The notes beneath the pieces were generated by a model, which did not search any database, had not been told where the DNA came from, and was given only the letters and a program-made list of their open reading frames with translations. The translations under genes and the position numbers were made by a program. From Gentiana macrophylla (Eukaryota > Streptophyta > Magnoliopsida > Gentianales > Gentianaceae), in NCBI GenBank assembly GCA_026214975.1, contig CM047806.1:1676501-1740500 (forward strand): DNA of 64,000 bases, written 5' to 3'. Shown piece after piece: positions 46,554 through 59,706 of this stretch. Within the stretch, counting starts at the first letter, position 1. Each line of letters opens with the position of its first letter.

Positions 46554-48656
46554 TATTAAACTTTTCTATAATAAAAAAAAATTTGACTTTTACCGCAAAT
46601 GAATGTATAGGTGAGTGGCTCTTGCCCTTACTTTGTATCATATATGAATTAATTATTGTTTATTTTTTAGTCTGGTTTTTTTTTGTTCTTTAACTCGTCT
46701 TAGACGTAATTGGATTTGGAATACATAAATTTATAAATATCATATTGTCTTTATCTGTGAGTATCTAGGAGAGCTGTAACGTATGAAGTTTATAAATTTC
46801 ATATTATTTATGAGTATATCTAAGCAGAGTTGTACCGGATGAAGTTGTATTGGGAAACATGTTGCGATTAAATTTGAAAAAGATGTAAGTTATGATTGAA
46901 TTTTTTTCGTGCTACTTGTTGATTACTTTTGTTTTGTTTGCAGTATTTTAAATATGACGTTTCTGAAGTTATTTGATACAAGATTTGATCAATATAACTA
47001 TCAGCCTTGTGTAAACCTTATGTAAATTTATTGTTAATTTGATGCACAGGATGTGATTGTGTTTCAGATTTGTGTTTATGAATCATCCGCTTTAGGTGAC
47101 CGCTATTTTACTTTTTTTTCGACATTGTGCAATAGTATTCGATAACATTCGACGTTTCCAGATTTATTTTTTTCTTTTTTTTTAATCAACAGCTCAGATT
47201 AATCATCTTTCCACGTGACAGTTTGTGTCAACTGGGAAGCCTCTTTAGGAGGATTTGGATTCCTCATCCAGGAGTTCTCTAGGTTTTAATCCTCGTGTTG
47301 GATACTTCTGACGCATGATCTTATGTTCATCCTCGTGTTGGGACTATATTTCATGCTTAAACAATGGCATGGTTCAGATACTTGTGACGCGTGGTCTTAC
47401 GTTCATGCCTTACGTTCATCCTCGTGTTGGGACTATATTTATATATTCTACAATGGCATGGCCCTTTTAGTCTCCAAAATACTATCTAGAACATTTTCAG
47501 CATTTAAAAAAAAAAAAAAATTGAAGGAACATTTCAAACTTTCAAACATCATAATAAACAACCACAAACGGAATTTATATTAGTATTTCAATGTCATCTA
47601 AATAACTTGTCTAGAACATTTTCAGCATTTCAAACTTTCAAACATCACAATAAACGAACACAAACGGAATAGTGTAGTATTTCGGTGCATACAAAATACT
47701 TCTCTAGAACATTTTGAGCATTTCAAAGTTTTAAACATCGTAATAAACAACCACAAAAAACTACATGTGATGTATATAGTGACTCAATCAAACAACAAAG
47801 AACTACCGGTGAAGTATATAGTGACTCGATCATTGTGACATATTGCGACTCAATTATTGTAGTCAAATCATTAAATTCTTTATTGTGGATAATGGAGACA
47901 CGTGTTGACAATTCAATCCGGGTGTCATGTACAATGTCCGACACTTTTTCAACACTATTAGACACGTGTCGACTAATATTATTTTAAATATTTTACATCC
48001 GATATGCCGTGACATGTTAGTGAAATCGTGTCGACACACCTGACACATAATTTATTTATTTTTTTAAAATAAAATCATGGAATGCAGGAGTCATGGAAAA
48101 TTTTGTAATCGAAGCAAAAAATGCAGGAGTCATGGAAAACAATCCAGCAACAGCAAACACAACAAGGAGAATAGTCCCATACACTTCAACACATAGACAA
48201 AGTGTATAACGTCTTCCCGGGAGGTTTTTATCCAGAGAGCCGGAGAGCCTTCACGTGCATCAAACCGTTAGTCGTATGACACGTGAAAAGACAAAAAAAA
48301 ACATCCGTCTCCTTTTGTACACACGTAATTCATCCAACGGTTCAGGGCACGGTGGAGGTCAGGAGGTGGCATTGCTCCCTCCCCCGTCCACACCCACACA
48401 CACAAAATTAAAAAGAAAAAAAAAAAAAAAAAGAATGTCAAGAAATACAATAACTTTATTCATCAAACTATTGCAGTAAATATCAAGAAACAATAAATCT
48501 TCCAAAATTTATCTCTATCAAAATTTCTACTGAATGTAAAACAAATACTACCAAGTATCAAAAATGTAAGGTAAAAAAGAGCACACACACCCTCCTTTCT
48601 CCCTCTTTTCCACCTTATTCAAAATCAGCAATGCATCAGTTCAATACATTACTGAA
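46554..48656. other. Intergenic DNA between the two kinase genes
   Basis: It holds the 3' flanks of both genes. Structured parts are an imperfect duplication with TTCATCCTCGTGTTGGGACT (about 47326 and 47415), a three-copy tandem repeat (47485-47760) and a repeat shared with the foldback element (47918-48000). The region 48470-48656 is probably the 3' untranslated region of the minus-strand CIPK gene. No further gene is visible. Confidence 0.45.
47485..47760. repeat. Tandem repeat of about 100-120 bp, three copies
   Basis: Copies start at about 47485, 47608 and 47703. Each begins TCTAGAACATTTTCAGCATTT and continues with AACTTTCAAACATC and AATAAACAACCACAAA. The first holds an extra A-run. Confidence 0.7.
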
Positions 48657-50050
48657 TCATTCGGTATCCGAAGGCAATGGATACGCGTCGTTTTCAAGCG
48701 TTAGATTCTGCAAACCGGGCCTTAATTCCTTATCACAGAACTGTTCATACTCATCTCTGTCTCCACCTTTTTTCTTAATCTCCACAACTCTCAATGAAGG
48801 TGTCAACTCGAAAATCTCAGCCGAAATAGCTAACGGACCTTTAGCACCTTCCTTTGAACCTTCTAAGTTCACTTTACAATCCTTTTTCCTAACCGCAAAG
48901 TTGACAACTTTAGCGATTTCCTCCAATTTTGATATGATCTTGGGTACCGGTGCACCAGACACAAATCTTGTCTCATCACCACCTTCAAACAATCCAGACA
49001 AATCAAAACCGCTTGAAAATGATATAATATCAAATGCATTCAAGCTAGCGGGTCGAGGCAAACTCGATATGTGCCTCCTTTGTTGTTCTGCTTCAGATTC
49101 AGACTCAGACACAGACTGATCAGATTCAATCCCATCAATGAAATCATCATTCACATTGCACACTTTATCATCCTCAATATAAAACTTAACATGCTTAAAA
49201 CCCTTCTTAAACCACCCGTTTTGTACTATCTCCGAATTGTAATCCGTGTGTCAGGATTCGTATCAAGAATACGGCTCATAAATCGAGCTAATTCACTTGA
49301 AAACCATCTTGGACACCTAAAATCACCTTTATAAATCTTCTTGTACATAAGCATGACATTCTGATCATGAAACGGCAAATAACCAGCCATTAGCACAAAC
49401 AAAATCACCCCACAAGACCAAATATCAACCTTAGCTGCATCATACCCTTTTCTTGCCAACACTTCAGGAGCAACATAAGCAGGTGTACCACAAAAAGTAT
49501 GAAACAAACCATCTTGTCTAATTTGCTCAGATATTGCACTAAGCCCAAAATCCGAAACTTTAAGATTACCATCTTCGTCAAGGAGTATATTTTCAGGCTT
49601 AAGATCTCTATGATAAACACCTCTAGCATGACAAAAAGACACAGCAGAAATCAATTGCTGAAAATATTTTCTGGCAACTTCTTCTTTAAGCCTGCCTTTA
49701 GCTACCTTATTAAACAACTCCCCACCTTTAACATATTCCATAACAAAATAAATCTTTGATTTAGTAGCCATTACCTCAAACAATTGAACAATATTGGGAT
49801 GTCTTACCCTTCTAAGAATTGAGATCTCCCTCTTTATGTGATTAATCAACCCAATCTGCACAATCTTTGCCTTATCAATGATCTTGATCGCAACGCTCTC
49901 ATTGGTCTTAATGTTTCTAGCCTGATACACCTTAGCAAATGTTCCATGCCCTAATAATTTTCCGAGATCGTATCGGCCCAATAACAGGCCCTGTTGTTCC
50001 TTCTTGCTTAAGCTTTTGCTTGCTCTTGGTGCTGTGCTTGAGGCGGCCAT
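48657..50050 (-). CDS. CIPK: CBL-interacting protein kinase, CIPK12/18/19-like, with a one-base frameshift
   Basis: CIPKs are Ser/Thr kinases activated when a calcium-loaded CBL protein binds their NAF motif; they regulate ion transport and stress responses. The ATG is at 50048-50050. The kinase domain has the glycine loop LGHGTFAKV (33-41), catalytic Lys56 in VAIKI, HRD at 147-149 ([11 protein letters not shown]), DFG at 167-169 and APE at 194-196. The activation segment is complete ([10 protein letters not shown]...[13 protein letters not shown]). At about codon 273 (49233-49234) the frame breaks: the kinase frame ends in TAG, while the next frame continues with [20 protein letters not shown], an acidic linker, the NAF motif [20 protein letters not shown], and [12 protein letters not shown] to the TGA at 48657. 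The region is 1394 nt, one less than 465 codons. Members of this clade are typically intronless. It may be a recent pseudogene or an assembly error. Confidence 0.9.
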
Positions 50051-51102
50051 GGTGAATTTTGGGTCAGAAAGCTCCGTATATAACGGAATTTTGACCCAAA
50101 ATAAAAATAAATAAAAAAACTTTCTGGAACACTTTACGGAAGAGATGTTGAATTGTCGATCAAATCAACAATTTTATAGAATTTGAACCCTGTATATTGA
50201 ATGGTTGATGATGCCATTGAGAAATGGTTCGGGACAGCGGCGTTTATGATTTCTTATTTATATTTTGTGGGCACAAAAAATATGAGGTATATAAATAAAG
50301 AAAAATGCGTGAAAAGAAAGAAAGAAATAAAAATAAGTGGTTTAGAGAAAGAGTAATAATGAGCAAGCAGTTGACGGAGCCCAATGGGTCAAGGTCCACG
50401 TTGTAATGATCCAATCATGCATCTATAGGATGAAACCACGGCGTTTTAATGATATTGTGTTTCACCGGAAGTTCTTCTACGGTGATTTTATTTGAGGAGT
50501 AAAACATTTGGATGAATTTGAACTACACAGTTTCAACTTAAATTCAAACTATGTGGTTCAGAATCATCACGTATGTCTACGATGCAAATTAAGTGATTAG
50601 AGAAGAATTACCCGTGTTTCACCCGTCACAACCGCATTCCACATAAGAGGATTTGTGTGAATTCTAACAAGCCGGACGTAGTAATAGTTTTACCGCCATC
50701 CAAGAGCAGATCCCGAAATTTGTTCGAGTTAAGTTATCGGAGTCTAAAGTTATATTTTTTATCTTGAAATTTTTTTCCAGTGATGTCATCAAAGCCTAAA
50801 ATAATATTTTTAAACTATAAAACGGCATTTTTAACAACAAAATTATATCGTTTTAATGCTAAAAAAGAATTCTCAGATCTCAATAGGATCACGTGACCCA
50901 CACTTGTTAACATAGATCCGCCCCTGCCATAAGAAACCCATAAATATGATTTGTTTTGTGAGCTATCAAGCATGCTGATTAACGAGACTAAATGTAGAGG
51001 ATCTAAAATAAGGCCGATCTTTGTGAGAGAGTAGAGGTTGTTATAGTGTCTCAAATTGAGAACTTGTGATTGTTTCGACCAACTACTATATGATATTTTA
51101 TA
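50051..51102. other. Intergenic DNA upstream of the CIPK gene
   Basis: No gene is visible. The first few hundred bases upstream of the minus-strand ATG should include its promoter and leader. (GAAA)n-like tracts lie near 50310-50330. Confidence 0.4.
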
Positions 51103-51830
51103 CTATTAAAGATGAAAATATATAAGGCATATGCTCATCTTAGAGGTGGCCTAGAAGAAGACCACTATGGGTATAAGTGGAAAGCAGACTCAAAAGGAAA
51201 ATTTACGGTGGCTTCCGGAAATGCCTTGTTGACCCCGATTGTTGAGCACACTGGCCTAGAAGATATATGGAAAAATATATGGGAGTTAAAAGGGCCAACC
51301 AGAGGTAATCTTCTTATGTGGTTTATTGCACATGAAGCCTTACATGTTGATATGATGTTGCACCATGGACACATAGTAGACGATCCTCTATGTACTATTT
51401 GCGATGAGGGTGATGAGACCATCCTCCATGATTTAAGGGATTGCACCTGGGCTAAGGGAATTTGGGACCATTGCGTACCTACTGGAGATAGAGGTTCCTT
51501 TTTTGGTTCTGCAACTGTTGTGGATTGGATGCGGCTGAATATGTCTTCCAATGGGAGTAAAACTCTTGAACGACTATGTGGAAATATATATGGCGAGAAG
51601 CTATTTATGGCATTTGGACGTGGAAGAATAAACTGAAACATGACAATGATGAAGAGAGACCCCTTTATTATGTTTTTATTTCGAATATAGTGGAAAGAGC
51701 AAGAAACCTTAGGTTTGCTTGGTGTATAAATTAGAAAATAGATTTCTTGATTTTGGTTACACAGTGTAATCCGGTGGACTTGTTGCCTTTTGGAGGCTTG
51801 TTAATAAAGTGATCCTTTTAAAAAAAAAAT
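51103..51830 (+). pseudogene. LINE ORF2 tail (zf-RVT) with poly(A)
   Basis: It is the 3' end of another L1-type LINE. The zf-RVT segment reads YKWKADSKGKFTVASGNALL, IWELKGPTRGNLLMWFIAHE and the metal-binding-like LCTICDEGDETILHDLRDC, with a frameshift near 51600 and stops after it. It ends with GTTAATAAAGTGATCC and an A-run at about 51821-51829. It differs in sequence from the LINE at 35560 and so is a separate family member. Confidence 0.82.
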
Positions 51831-52202
51831 GAAAATAATATATTTTATATCCAAACAATGTATTTAATACAAAATATTTGATAAACCACTAGATACAAAT
51901 AATGTAAAATCAATGAAAACTTTAACATTTTATATATTGACTACAAATGTAAAGATACATATCTAATAATAACATATATGTATGTATACATGTATAGATA
52001 TACATATATGATTTTTTAGTATATATAAATATGAGCTTGCTCGCGAGTAGTCGAGTCAAGTATTGCATTACTCGATTATCGTTCGTTTAATCTTCGAACC
52101 GAATCGATTTCAAGTTCAAACTGATTTAAACTCAGTCAAATCAAATTTTAGATCGAGTCGATCTCAAGCTACTCACGAGTAGTTTGATTTGTTTAGAGTC
52201 CT
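51831..52202 (-). repeat. Dispersed repeat R1, copy 2 (uninterrupted)
   Basis: It is the reverse-orientation counterpart of the segments within 1838-3175. It supplies the uninterrupted form of R1 and so confirms the two insertions in copy 1. It directly follows the poly(A) of the LINE at 51103. Confidence 0.6.
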
Positions 52203-52959
52203 ACTTAGCAATATTTTATTTATATATAAAAAATAGCATAGAATAGTCAAAGTATCTAGTGAGGATGACATGACCTTCAAGTTATAGTTGACTTGTTTGA
52301 GCAACTATTGTTCATTTTTTCCTCCAACTATACCAATGTTAAAGATTCGGGTAATGATAAATGAATTTCATTTCTCTACTTTCTGTATCATTCAAAACTT
52401 TTATAATAAATTATTATTTACGACTCGTACCAATCCATAGATTTTATATTTTGATGGATTACGATACATTTTTATTATGATACATAGAGCGGGTATATTA
52501 ATAAACTTTATATTTTGATGTATTGTGATAGAATTATACGATGATACATAGAGCGGGTATAACATTTGTTTGCGTTGATTTCCAACCGGAACAACATTTT
52601 CCACCATCGATATCCACCTCGTGACGTTTCTTCAGAAGACAATCAAATTTATTTTAAGTTGATGAATGAAGAAGAGAACCTTTTTTTAATTATATCGGGC
52701 GTAATGATGAACTTAGATTCTAATCAGAAAATACGTCTTACATCACTAGGTCAGATTTGATTTCCTCGGCAATCAATATTTTCACAACATAATCATAGCA
52801 TAAATATTATGCCAAATGAATGAACAATATTGATACAACCTTCATCTAATGCAATTAGAATCTTATGTTGTATACATATGCGTGCCGTGCCTGTTGTGTG
52901 TTCAAAATGAGACTTTATGCTTGTGTTTGTTTAGGTTTGGAGTTCTTTTATATCACTTC
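52203..52959. other. AT-rich intergenic DNA
   Basis: No gene is visible. A short duplication (TATTTTGATG and GATACATAGAGCGGGTATA, each twice) lies at about 52440-52562. Confidence 0.5.
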
Positions 52960-54319
52960 TGTAACATCCCGACTTTTCAAAAAATGGTAAAATAGTAATT
53001 GGGTATACCCACTACGACCTAATTATTATTTATCTTCTTTATTTAATTAACAATGATTTAATTAAAAAGGAAGATTATTAATTTAAAATGATTTAATTAA
53101 TAAAAGGGATTAGTTAAGTATTTAAGGAAATAATCCCCATTATTTCCCTCATAATTAATCACGCAAATTCTAAAAGAAGAAGAAGAGGGGAACGTAAACT
53201 CCAATCGCATGGCCAATTCGTTCATCTGTTCAAGATGCCGCAAGAGAGAAAATTGATCACCGCGACGAGACGCAACTTTGGAAAACAAAATATTCTTATT
53301 CCGTAAGTTTTCAGTTTAGCCCTAGTTTTTCGTAACCGTCGGGTTCGTTTCTTCAAAAATTCGTTTCTTTTAATCCGTAGCTCTGTATTTCAGCCATGAG
53401 TAGTCAAAACGATCGCCTTGGAGCGTAGATCATTCTAAAAATAGGTTCACAACATTTAATTCAGGTAATATTCAGTTTTACACACTTTTTAAATTCGGGA
53501 TTTTCAAGAAAGATATGATTTTTAGGTTTACTTGTTGTTTAATTAGGTTACAAGTTGAAAGCTTAGAAGTTCAGCTTTTTCTTGAAGGTTTTGGATCGGG
53601 TTTGCTGCCAATTAAGGTAAGAGGCTCTTCCGAATGAGTAATTATAGTTTTATAATGATAGATTGAGTTCCGGTGAGTTTTGGTGTTGTTTGGTGATAGA
53701 ATTCATGCTAAGTTGTAATTAATGAGGTATGATATTTTTGGTATATTTGAGTTGAATTCTACTGCTGTTTTTCTGAGTAATTTTTTGATAAACGTGTTTG
53801 GTTTGGGTTAGGAATCGATTAAGTGTAGAAAATCATGTTTTAGGGTTTTGTAATACGTTCTAATTGTTATCTTTTGGTCTTATAACATTAATTAAACCTT
53901 AACAAGCTTCGATTGAGCTTCTGATTCGTTTAGTTTCGGCACCGAATGTACTCTTAAAGAGAGTTGAAGTTCGGATCCGTCGGAAGAGCATGAAAAGGCT
54001 TGTGCTTGGATGAACTAGAGTTCATCAATGTCTGTGTAATTGTTAGGCCTTGTCCGTGTCTAGTGGTCTAGGAAAGAGAGTAGTGTATGTGAGGTAGCTT
54101 ACTTGAAAACACTTAGGTGGCTAGTTAATACACAATAAAGTTACATACGTGGTAGTAAAAGATAAGACGTCACATATTCTCGGTTAGACACCAAGCCATA
54201 TCGGCGATGTGATACGTTCATAAAAGATGAACAACGCTACTGGCTCAAAAGACTGAAGGGTAGTGGAGGAAATTCATCGAACGTATATTGATGAGAGTCA
54301 AATTGGCTATCATTTTCTA
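52960..54319 (+). repeat. Ty3/gypsy LTR-like fragment (TGTAACATCCCG start)
   Basis: TGTAACATCCCGACTTTTCA at 52960 is the typical start of a group of plant gypsy LTRs (TGTAACACCCCG and variants). The following 1.36 kb has no coding sequence and is cut off where the Athila/Tat-like LTR begins. No right end, primer-binding site or partner LTR is visible, so the class and extent are tentative. Confidence 0.45.
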
Positions 54320-56358
54320 TGTAATTATACCCCGTTTATACCTCGTTTTATATGTTTTCTGAGACATTTGGTTGTATTTTGATGTATTTACACATTGGTT
54401 ATCATTTCGGGACCTAGGACGTAAAGTCCGGGATTCTCGGTCTTTTTCGGTGTAATTTACTATACTCTCGGTCACCCTAGTGTCCTGTAGGGATTATGTG
54501 TGGTATTTGGGTGATTTTGTACAGGACTTAGGTGTTTGAGATGTCCGGAAGGCGAGATACGAGGATTGGAACGTGTGCCCGAAGCTTAAACGTTCAAACG
54601 GATCAAAACATGTTGGTACTACAACCACACCTTCCATTGATCTGCATTTTGAACCACTTTAGAGGCATTTTCTGGGCTGGACATCTTCATGAAAGTTGTA
54701 GGCAATTGAATCATCTTTCCAACGCAACTTGAATCACTCGATTCAGAGGTCTACACACAGAGTTATGACTGATTTACTGAAGGTGTGTCACCATAGGCAG
54801 ATGCTGTACATGTTACGTTTTGTGAAGAAAAAAATCGCGCGGGCGCTGTCGACAAGACAGCGCCCGCCTAGCAGTCCAGATCTCCAGAACACACTTTAAA
54901 AACCCCCCATTTTGGATCTATTATCGATCTATCATCTTCCCCAACTCGTTTTCTGCACTTTTTCTGCGATTTTTCCTTAGTTTAGATTAGTTTGTAGATA
55001 TATTAGCTTAGATTAGGCTTAGACTTTTGTAATCCGTTGATTCTCGAAGATAGCTTGACGCATTATTAACGGGTTTTCGTTCGGTGGATCGATTTTCGAC
55101 GGCCTATAATATATTTGGTAATTCGTTTTCCTTTCTTGTTCTTGCTTTTAATCTTGTTTATGTTATATTTCTTGTTGATTTCTTGTTGTTCTTGTTCTTA
55201 GTATAATGAATAGCTAATTTCCTGATAGTTGAGTTATGTGATAGTCTATGAAATCGAATCCTTAGCTCGTTGATTGAAGTGTTTTGATGTTATGATTGTT
55301 AGATTCTCGGTGTTGTTAATGTTCTAGAACTTATTCTTAATGACTTTTGTTGAACTGATCACTCAATAATTGTGTCACACGTATCGTCTTTACATATGTA
55401 TTTTGCGAGAGGGTACGGGAAAAGGGGTTCTAGGATCACCGTGTAAAACCGACTGAGTTGTTCAGATTCGGTTTCGTGTGAGGTTTATATCGTTGTTAAC
55501 GAGCGTCTCATAGAGCGTAGACCGTGTCGGGTCAGTTAAATCCGGTCAGCAGACTGTTGAATTCGACATAGGAAACTAGGTTGTTGAAATTGGCGCTTAG
55601 TTTCGGAAATAGGAGACGACATCCTTTAACAATGCCAAGAACATTAAGGTATATCGAAATCACTTCCGGTTACGAGTTAAGGTTCGATAGTAGTCGAATG
55701 GATCATAGCTCGGCTATCTTGTTTCTCATAGTTTAAAATATTTTCTTTTGTGTATATTTAGTTGTTAGAACCGGTGATCTGACAAATCACCACGTTCGAA
55801 TGTGTGTTGACCTAAACTAGGAACGAGACCGACTTTGGTACTCGACCAGATTCCTTGTGGGATACGACCTTGACTCACCAATTCTAGGCTACAGTTGACC
55901 CGGTACACTGCCGGTGAGATTGGACACTTAGAAAAGGCCGATCAAGTTTTCTGGCGCCGTTGCCAGGGAATCCGGTTGATATCTATGAGTTAGTTGAGTT
56001 TTTAGGATTAGGTCATTTTCTAGTTTTTCCATGTATAGTTTGTTTTATTGGATGTTGTTGTTGTGATCACACCACATACTCCGGTAGTGGTAGTGATTAG
56101 ATACCATGATTGTGTTCGTGTTGTTTCCCTATTTTGCAGATAATGGATCCATACGACAATTGCGGCTCATTTCCTTACTCGTATGGGGGTTATGATTACG
56201 GTGTTATGGATTACGGAATGCAACCTTTCAATACGTACTCCACATGCACGTCACATGAAATCGAGTGGTCTGTTTGAGGAGTCTGAGAGGAGAGAGCAAG
56301 AAAGTATGATTGAAATCACCCCAGAAGAACACTACGAGGACGGTATGACTTTTGTATC
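54320..56358 (+). mobile_element. Athila/Tat-like Ty3/gypsy element, 5' part only
   Basis: A 1.6-kb LTR (about 54320-55944) is followed by TGGCGCCGTTGCCAGGGAA at 55952-55970, a primer-binding site of the type found in Athila and Tat elements. Past a leader of about 170 bp, an ATG at 56143 starts a short gag-like reading (MDPYDNCGSFPYSYGGYDYG), stopped by TGA at 56275-56277 but continuing in another frame (RREQESMIEITPEEHYEDGM). At 56359 it is cut by the SIRE-like element, and the rest may resume beyond the right edge. The LTR start is the least certain boundary. Confidence 0.78.
54839..54867. other. Perfect 12-bp stem hairpin in the Athila/Tat-like LTR
   Basis: GCGGGCGCTGTC (54839-54850) and GACAGCGCCCGC (54856-54867) are exact complements with a 5-nt loop GACAA. 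The stem is very GC-rich in an otherwise AT-rich LTR. It is close to the likely transcribed part of the LTR. Confidence 0.9.
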
Positions 56359-58064
56359 TGTTGGTCCTTTGAAAAGGCTTTGGTTAAGTTTAGAGGGGGG
56401 TGAATAAACTTAACACTTAAAACTTTGGAGTTAACAAATTCTGTAACTCAATCTGGCGATGATACTTCATGAGTCTCTATTGATACCTCGATAGAGTCTG
56501 GCCGATAAACAAGAGTCTCTTGATAGTTTAGTTTACTGAATTTGTACAGCGGAATTATATCAAAATTAAGCCTTAATACTTGTTGTTAAATATGATACTA
56601 AGTATTAGATACTCATTAGTATATGTGTGTGATTTCGATTGCTGCTAGATTCAAGAGGTTGATGAGTATAATAAACTAAGTGCGTAATATAAATGCAGAA
56701 AGTAAGTAGGCGATTTTATAGTGGTTCCGTGGTGTAATCCTCATCCACTCTTCTTTCCTGTGATGTTGGAGGAAATTCACTAGAGATCTTTGATGTAGCT
56801 GTTACAAAGATTCCTAAGTTGCTTGTTCTTCACCAATAACTATGGCTTCACAAACTGAAAACTGGGAACAGGTAGGATTGCTGCTCCTGAGTCTTCCACT
56901 GGTCCTTGAAGGGTAGGATTGCCTCTTCACCATCTCCACCACAAACAACTGCCTTTTCACACAACCGTGCTTCATTGCTTTCAAAGAGTTCTTTATAAAA
57001 TAAAGATTGAATCAAATAAATGATTCATTCGCAAAGCCTTGATTAGGATGATATAATCGGCAGCTTGCGCCTTCAAGTGTGTATGCTTGATGTAGCTTGA
57101 ATGTAGAATACACTTGAAGAATCTTTCGGATCGAGAGCTTTAAGTTCGATAAGTTCAAGCAGGTGTTTTTCATTTCAGGTGTCTCTTAAATTTTTCTCTT
57201 AAAGTTCATCAATCATCATCTTTTTCTGAGTTGAAAGTCCTCTATTTATAGGTAAGAATGCATGTGACTTGTATTTGAAATTCAAATGTAACCGTTCCTT
57301 GTTTTTGTCCCATCTGATTTGCTTTCAGTCACTATTCATAGGTGACCGACATCGCCGAAATTCCTTTTGACAAAGCAAGTCGATCATCCACCTTTGACTT
57401 GTAACCATTGGATAAAAATCAATCATCCCAACGTTCTTTTATCTCTCACTTTTGATTTGTTTGATAAGTCGAGGTAGTTGGTTGTCCTTATCCATGTAAT
57501 CTTCCAATAAAATCTTGAATTAATCGAGGTATATTATCAGCAGGTTCATCAGTCTGCTGAGATACCTATCAGTCTGCTGAACTGCAATTTGTTGTGTATA
57601 AAATACAATGCAGCTGACTTCTTTTATCTAACTTTTATTTGTGAAGTTAGATTACACCCTTTTTAATTATAACCAAGTTCCAAACATCATCCAACTTATG
57701 GAACTTAGACCTCCTTCACAAGGTATATGTATTCGCTTTAGTCATCACAGACTTGCCTAAATTCTGATTTCATAGCCTTGACTTTAATTACTAAGTTTGA
57801 TCCCTTAGCCTTCAGAATCGAGTTTGAGCCCTCACCTTTCGGTCTTCAAAGAGTTCCAGAAAAGTCTCTCGACCTAACTACCCTATCGATATTGACCGAT
57901 CTGGCGATATGAATCAATCCAGACCATTACAGTGCTTGTTTGATCAAACCTATTTATGAATCAAACTCTAATAAACCTATACATTTGATCTAGACATCTT
58001 TTGCCTTTGCACTATAACAAATTAGTCCGGCACTCATCATCAAAACAAAGAAATAAGTCCAACA
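56359..58064 (-). repeat. 3' LTR (1706 bp) of the SIRE-like element
   Basis: The plus strand starts TGTTGGTCC and ends AGTCCAACA, giving TGTTGGAC...GGACCAACA on the minus strand. CCTATAAATAGAGG at about 57239-57252 (minus strand) is a well-formed TATA box, supporting the orientation. Confidence 0.85.
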
Positions 58065-58227
58065 ATTTCCCTTTTTGTGATGATGCCAATACCCTCACCT
58101 AACAGCAAAGCAAAAAGATATAAAACAAAAACAGAACAAATTCCAGTCAATTCTCATTATAATCATTTGTTCACAGTTATTACAGTCTAGAATCAGCAAA
58201 AACATAATGCAGTTAAAGTATGCTGAT

Positions 58228-58737
58228 CTACTGTCTTCTTTCCCTTTCTTGTCTAGCTTTCTCTGCTTGTTCTTGGTATTCTCTGATTTCTCTCACCATA
58301 TCTCTCATCCAATCATTCTCAATCAGAGAGAAGTCAATATGAGGATTTACTTGTTTCCACCAATGCCATGCTTCAGGTAGAGTAAGAGATATTTGATTTA
58401 CCCTGAAGCCTAACCTCATATACACTTCTTTAAATTCATTCACTGAATCATTTGCCTTTGTGGTAGGTATACATATTCCACTTCTACCACCTCTGTGTTT
58501 AACCCTCATGGATTTGATTCTTGCTTCCCAAAAATTTAGTCCCAAAAATGAGTTCAGACATTCATGAAATCCCTTGTCATGATAGGGTCTATGTCTGTTA
58601 TTGTATACCTTCCTGTATTGTTGGAGAAGCTCATCAGTGAGTGGAAGTCTGCCAGTCTTTGGTTGTCCGAAAGCATTTGTATCGACTTCCCCATCTCTTC
58701 TTTGCAAAAATTCGCAGCGACTTTTTTTGCTTCTCAT
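58228..58737 (-). pseudogene. Extra ORF of the SIRE-like element, last segment
   Basis: This 169-codon open frame starts with an ATG (58735-58737). I recognise no domain. The protein is basic, with SLTLPEAWHWWKQVNPHIDF and a C-terminal charged helix (MVREIREYQEQAEKARQERE). Its position at the 3' end, next to the polypurine tract, fits the envelope-like or extra coding region of this lineage. It may be a separate ORF or the tail of one longer, broken frame. Confidence 0.5.
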
Positions 58738-58960
58738 TGTTGCCTCTTCCCCTTATTGACATCATCAACAAACCGGGACAAGACGAGCCATGCACACTCT
58801 CTTGTGTGATAACTAGGTTGCTCGATTGTCCTTCAATGATTTCACCCTAGTATCAATTGTTGTGATCCTTCCTTGCATTGTTTGCTCCAAAGGTTATCCT
58901 CTCAAGTAAGTTTAGGATCAAGCACATCAGTTGTTGTGCAAGCAGCCAGTTCAGCAGAGT

Positions 58961-59614
58961 CTAGGGTTTCAGAAGCTTGTCAAGTTTTTGATGAAATGAT
59001 GTAAATTGATCTTTCAAAAACTTTTCCTTCAATGTATTTCCTTGCTTGATTCCCCTCACATCTAGCATCATATTATTGACAACATTTTGAGTAGATGTGA
59101 AATTTGAAGCAACTGTATCAGCAGATTGTCTGTTCTCATTCACTAGTTTCATCAGTTCTTCAAACCTCTCTTCTTGTCTATCCAGTTGAGTTCTTAACTG
59201 TTGCATATCATGCCTCACAGTCCTTAACTCATTCAAAACTTCTACTGGTACCTCACCATTCATTCTTCCACCAGTATCCTCATCAGCAGGCTCCTCAACA
59301 TTGTACTGTGGCCTCTGATTGCTCACGACCATTGCCCAACTCCTATCTAATCTAGCAGGATTAGGTTCTTGATATTCTTCTAAGATAGGATCAATGGCTG
59401 GTTCTTCAAAAATAGGTACAAATGCCTGTGGGGGATCAACATCAACATTTTCTTCTTCAGGCATTTGGAACTCCTCATCACTAAAGTCATAGTCCAGCAG
59501 CTGCTCATCCTCATTAACAGCAGTCTGCTGACCATCTTTCCCTTTAGTGGTCTTGACTCTAGTAGGCTCCACTACAGCAGCCTCTTCAACAACAGGGGTT
59601 TCCTCCAAACCCAA
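58961..59614 (-). pseudogene. Extra ORF of the SIRE-like element, acidic coiled-coil segment
   Basis: An open stretch of about 217 codons with no ATG at its start, so it is probably an internal piece of a longer broken frame. The first part is acidic and Pro/Glu-rich (EEEFQMPEEENVDV-like). The second (about residues 125-215) has heptad-like spacing, e.g. LNELRTVRHDMQQLRTQLDR and QEERFEELMKLV, suggesting a coiled coil. Envelope-like proteins of this lineage often have a coiled coil (family knowledge). Confidence 0.5.
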
Positions 59615-59706
59615 ACTGGTTCCAACCTTTGTCCAGTCTTTGTTTGTAGCTCAAAGCGACTGTACACTCTCTGCTCCAACCTCGTGTCCTGGCACTTGTT
59701 TGTAAC

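Noticed and set aside
51165..51641. Minus-strand open frame of 158 codons
   Set aside because: It is the antisense shadow of the LINE zf-RVT coding segment on the plus strand.
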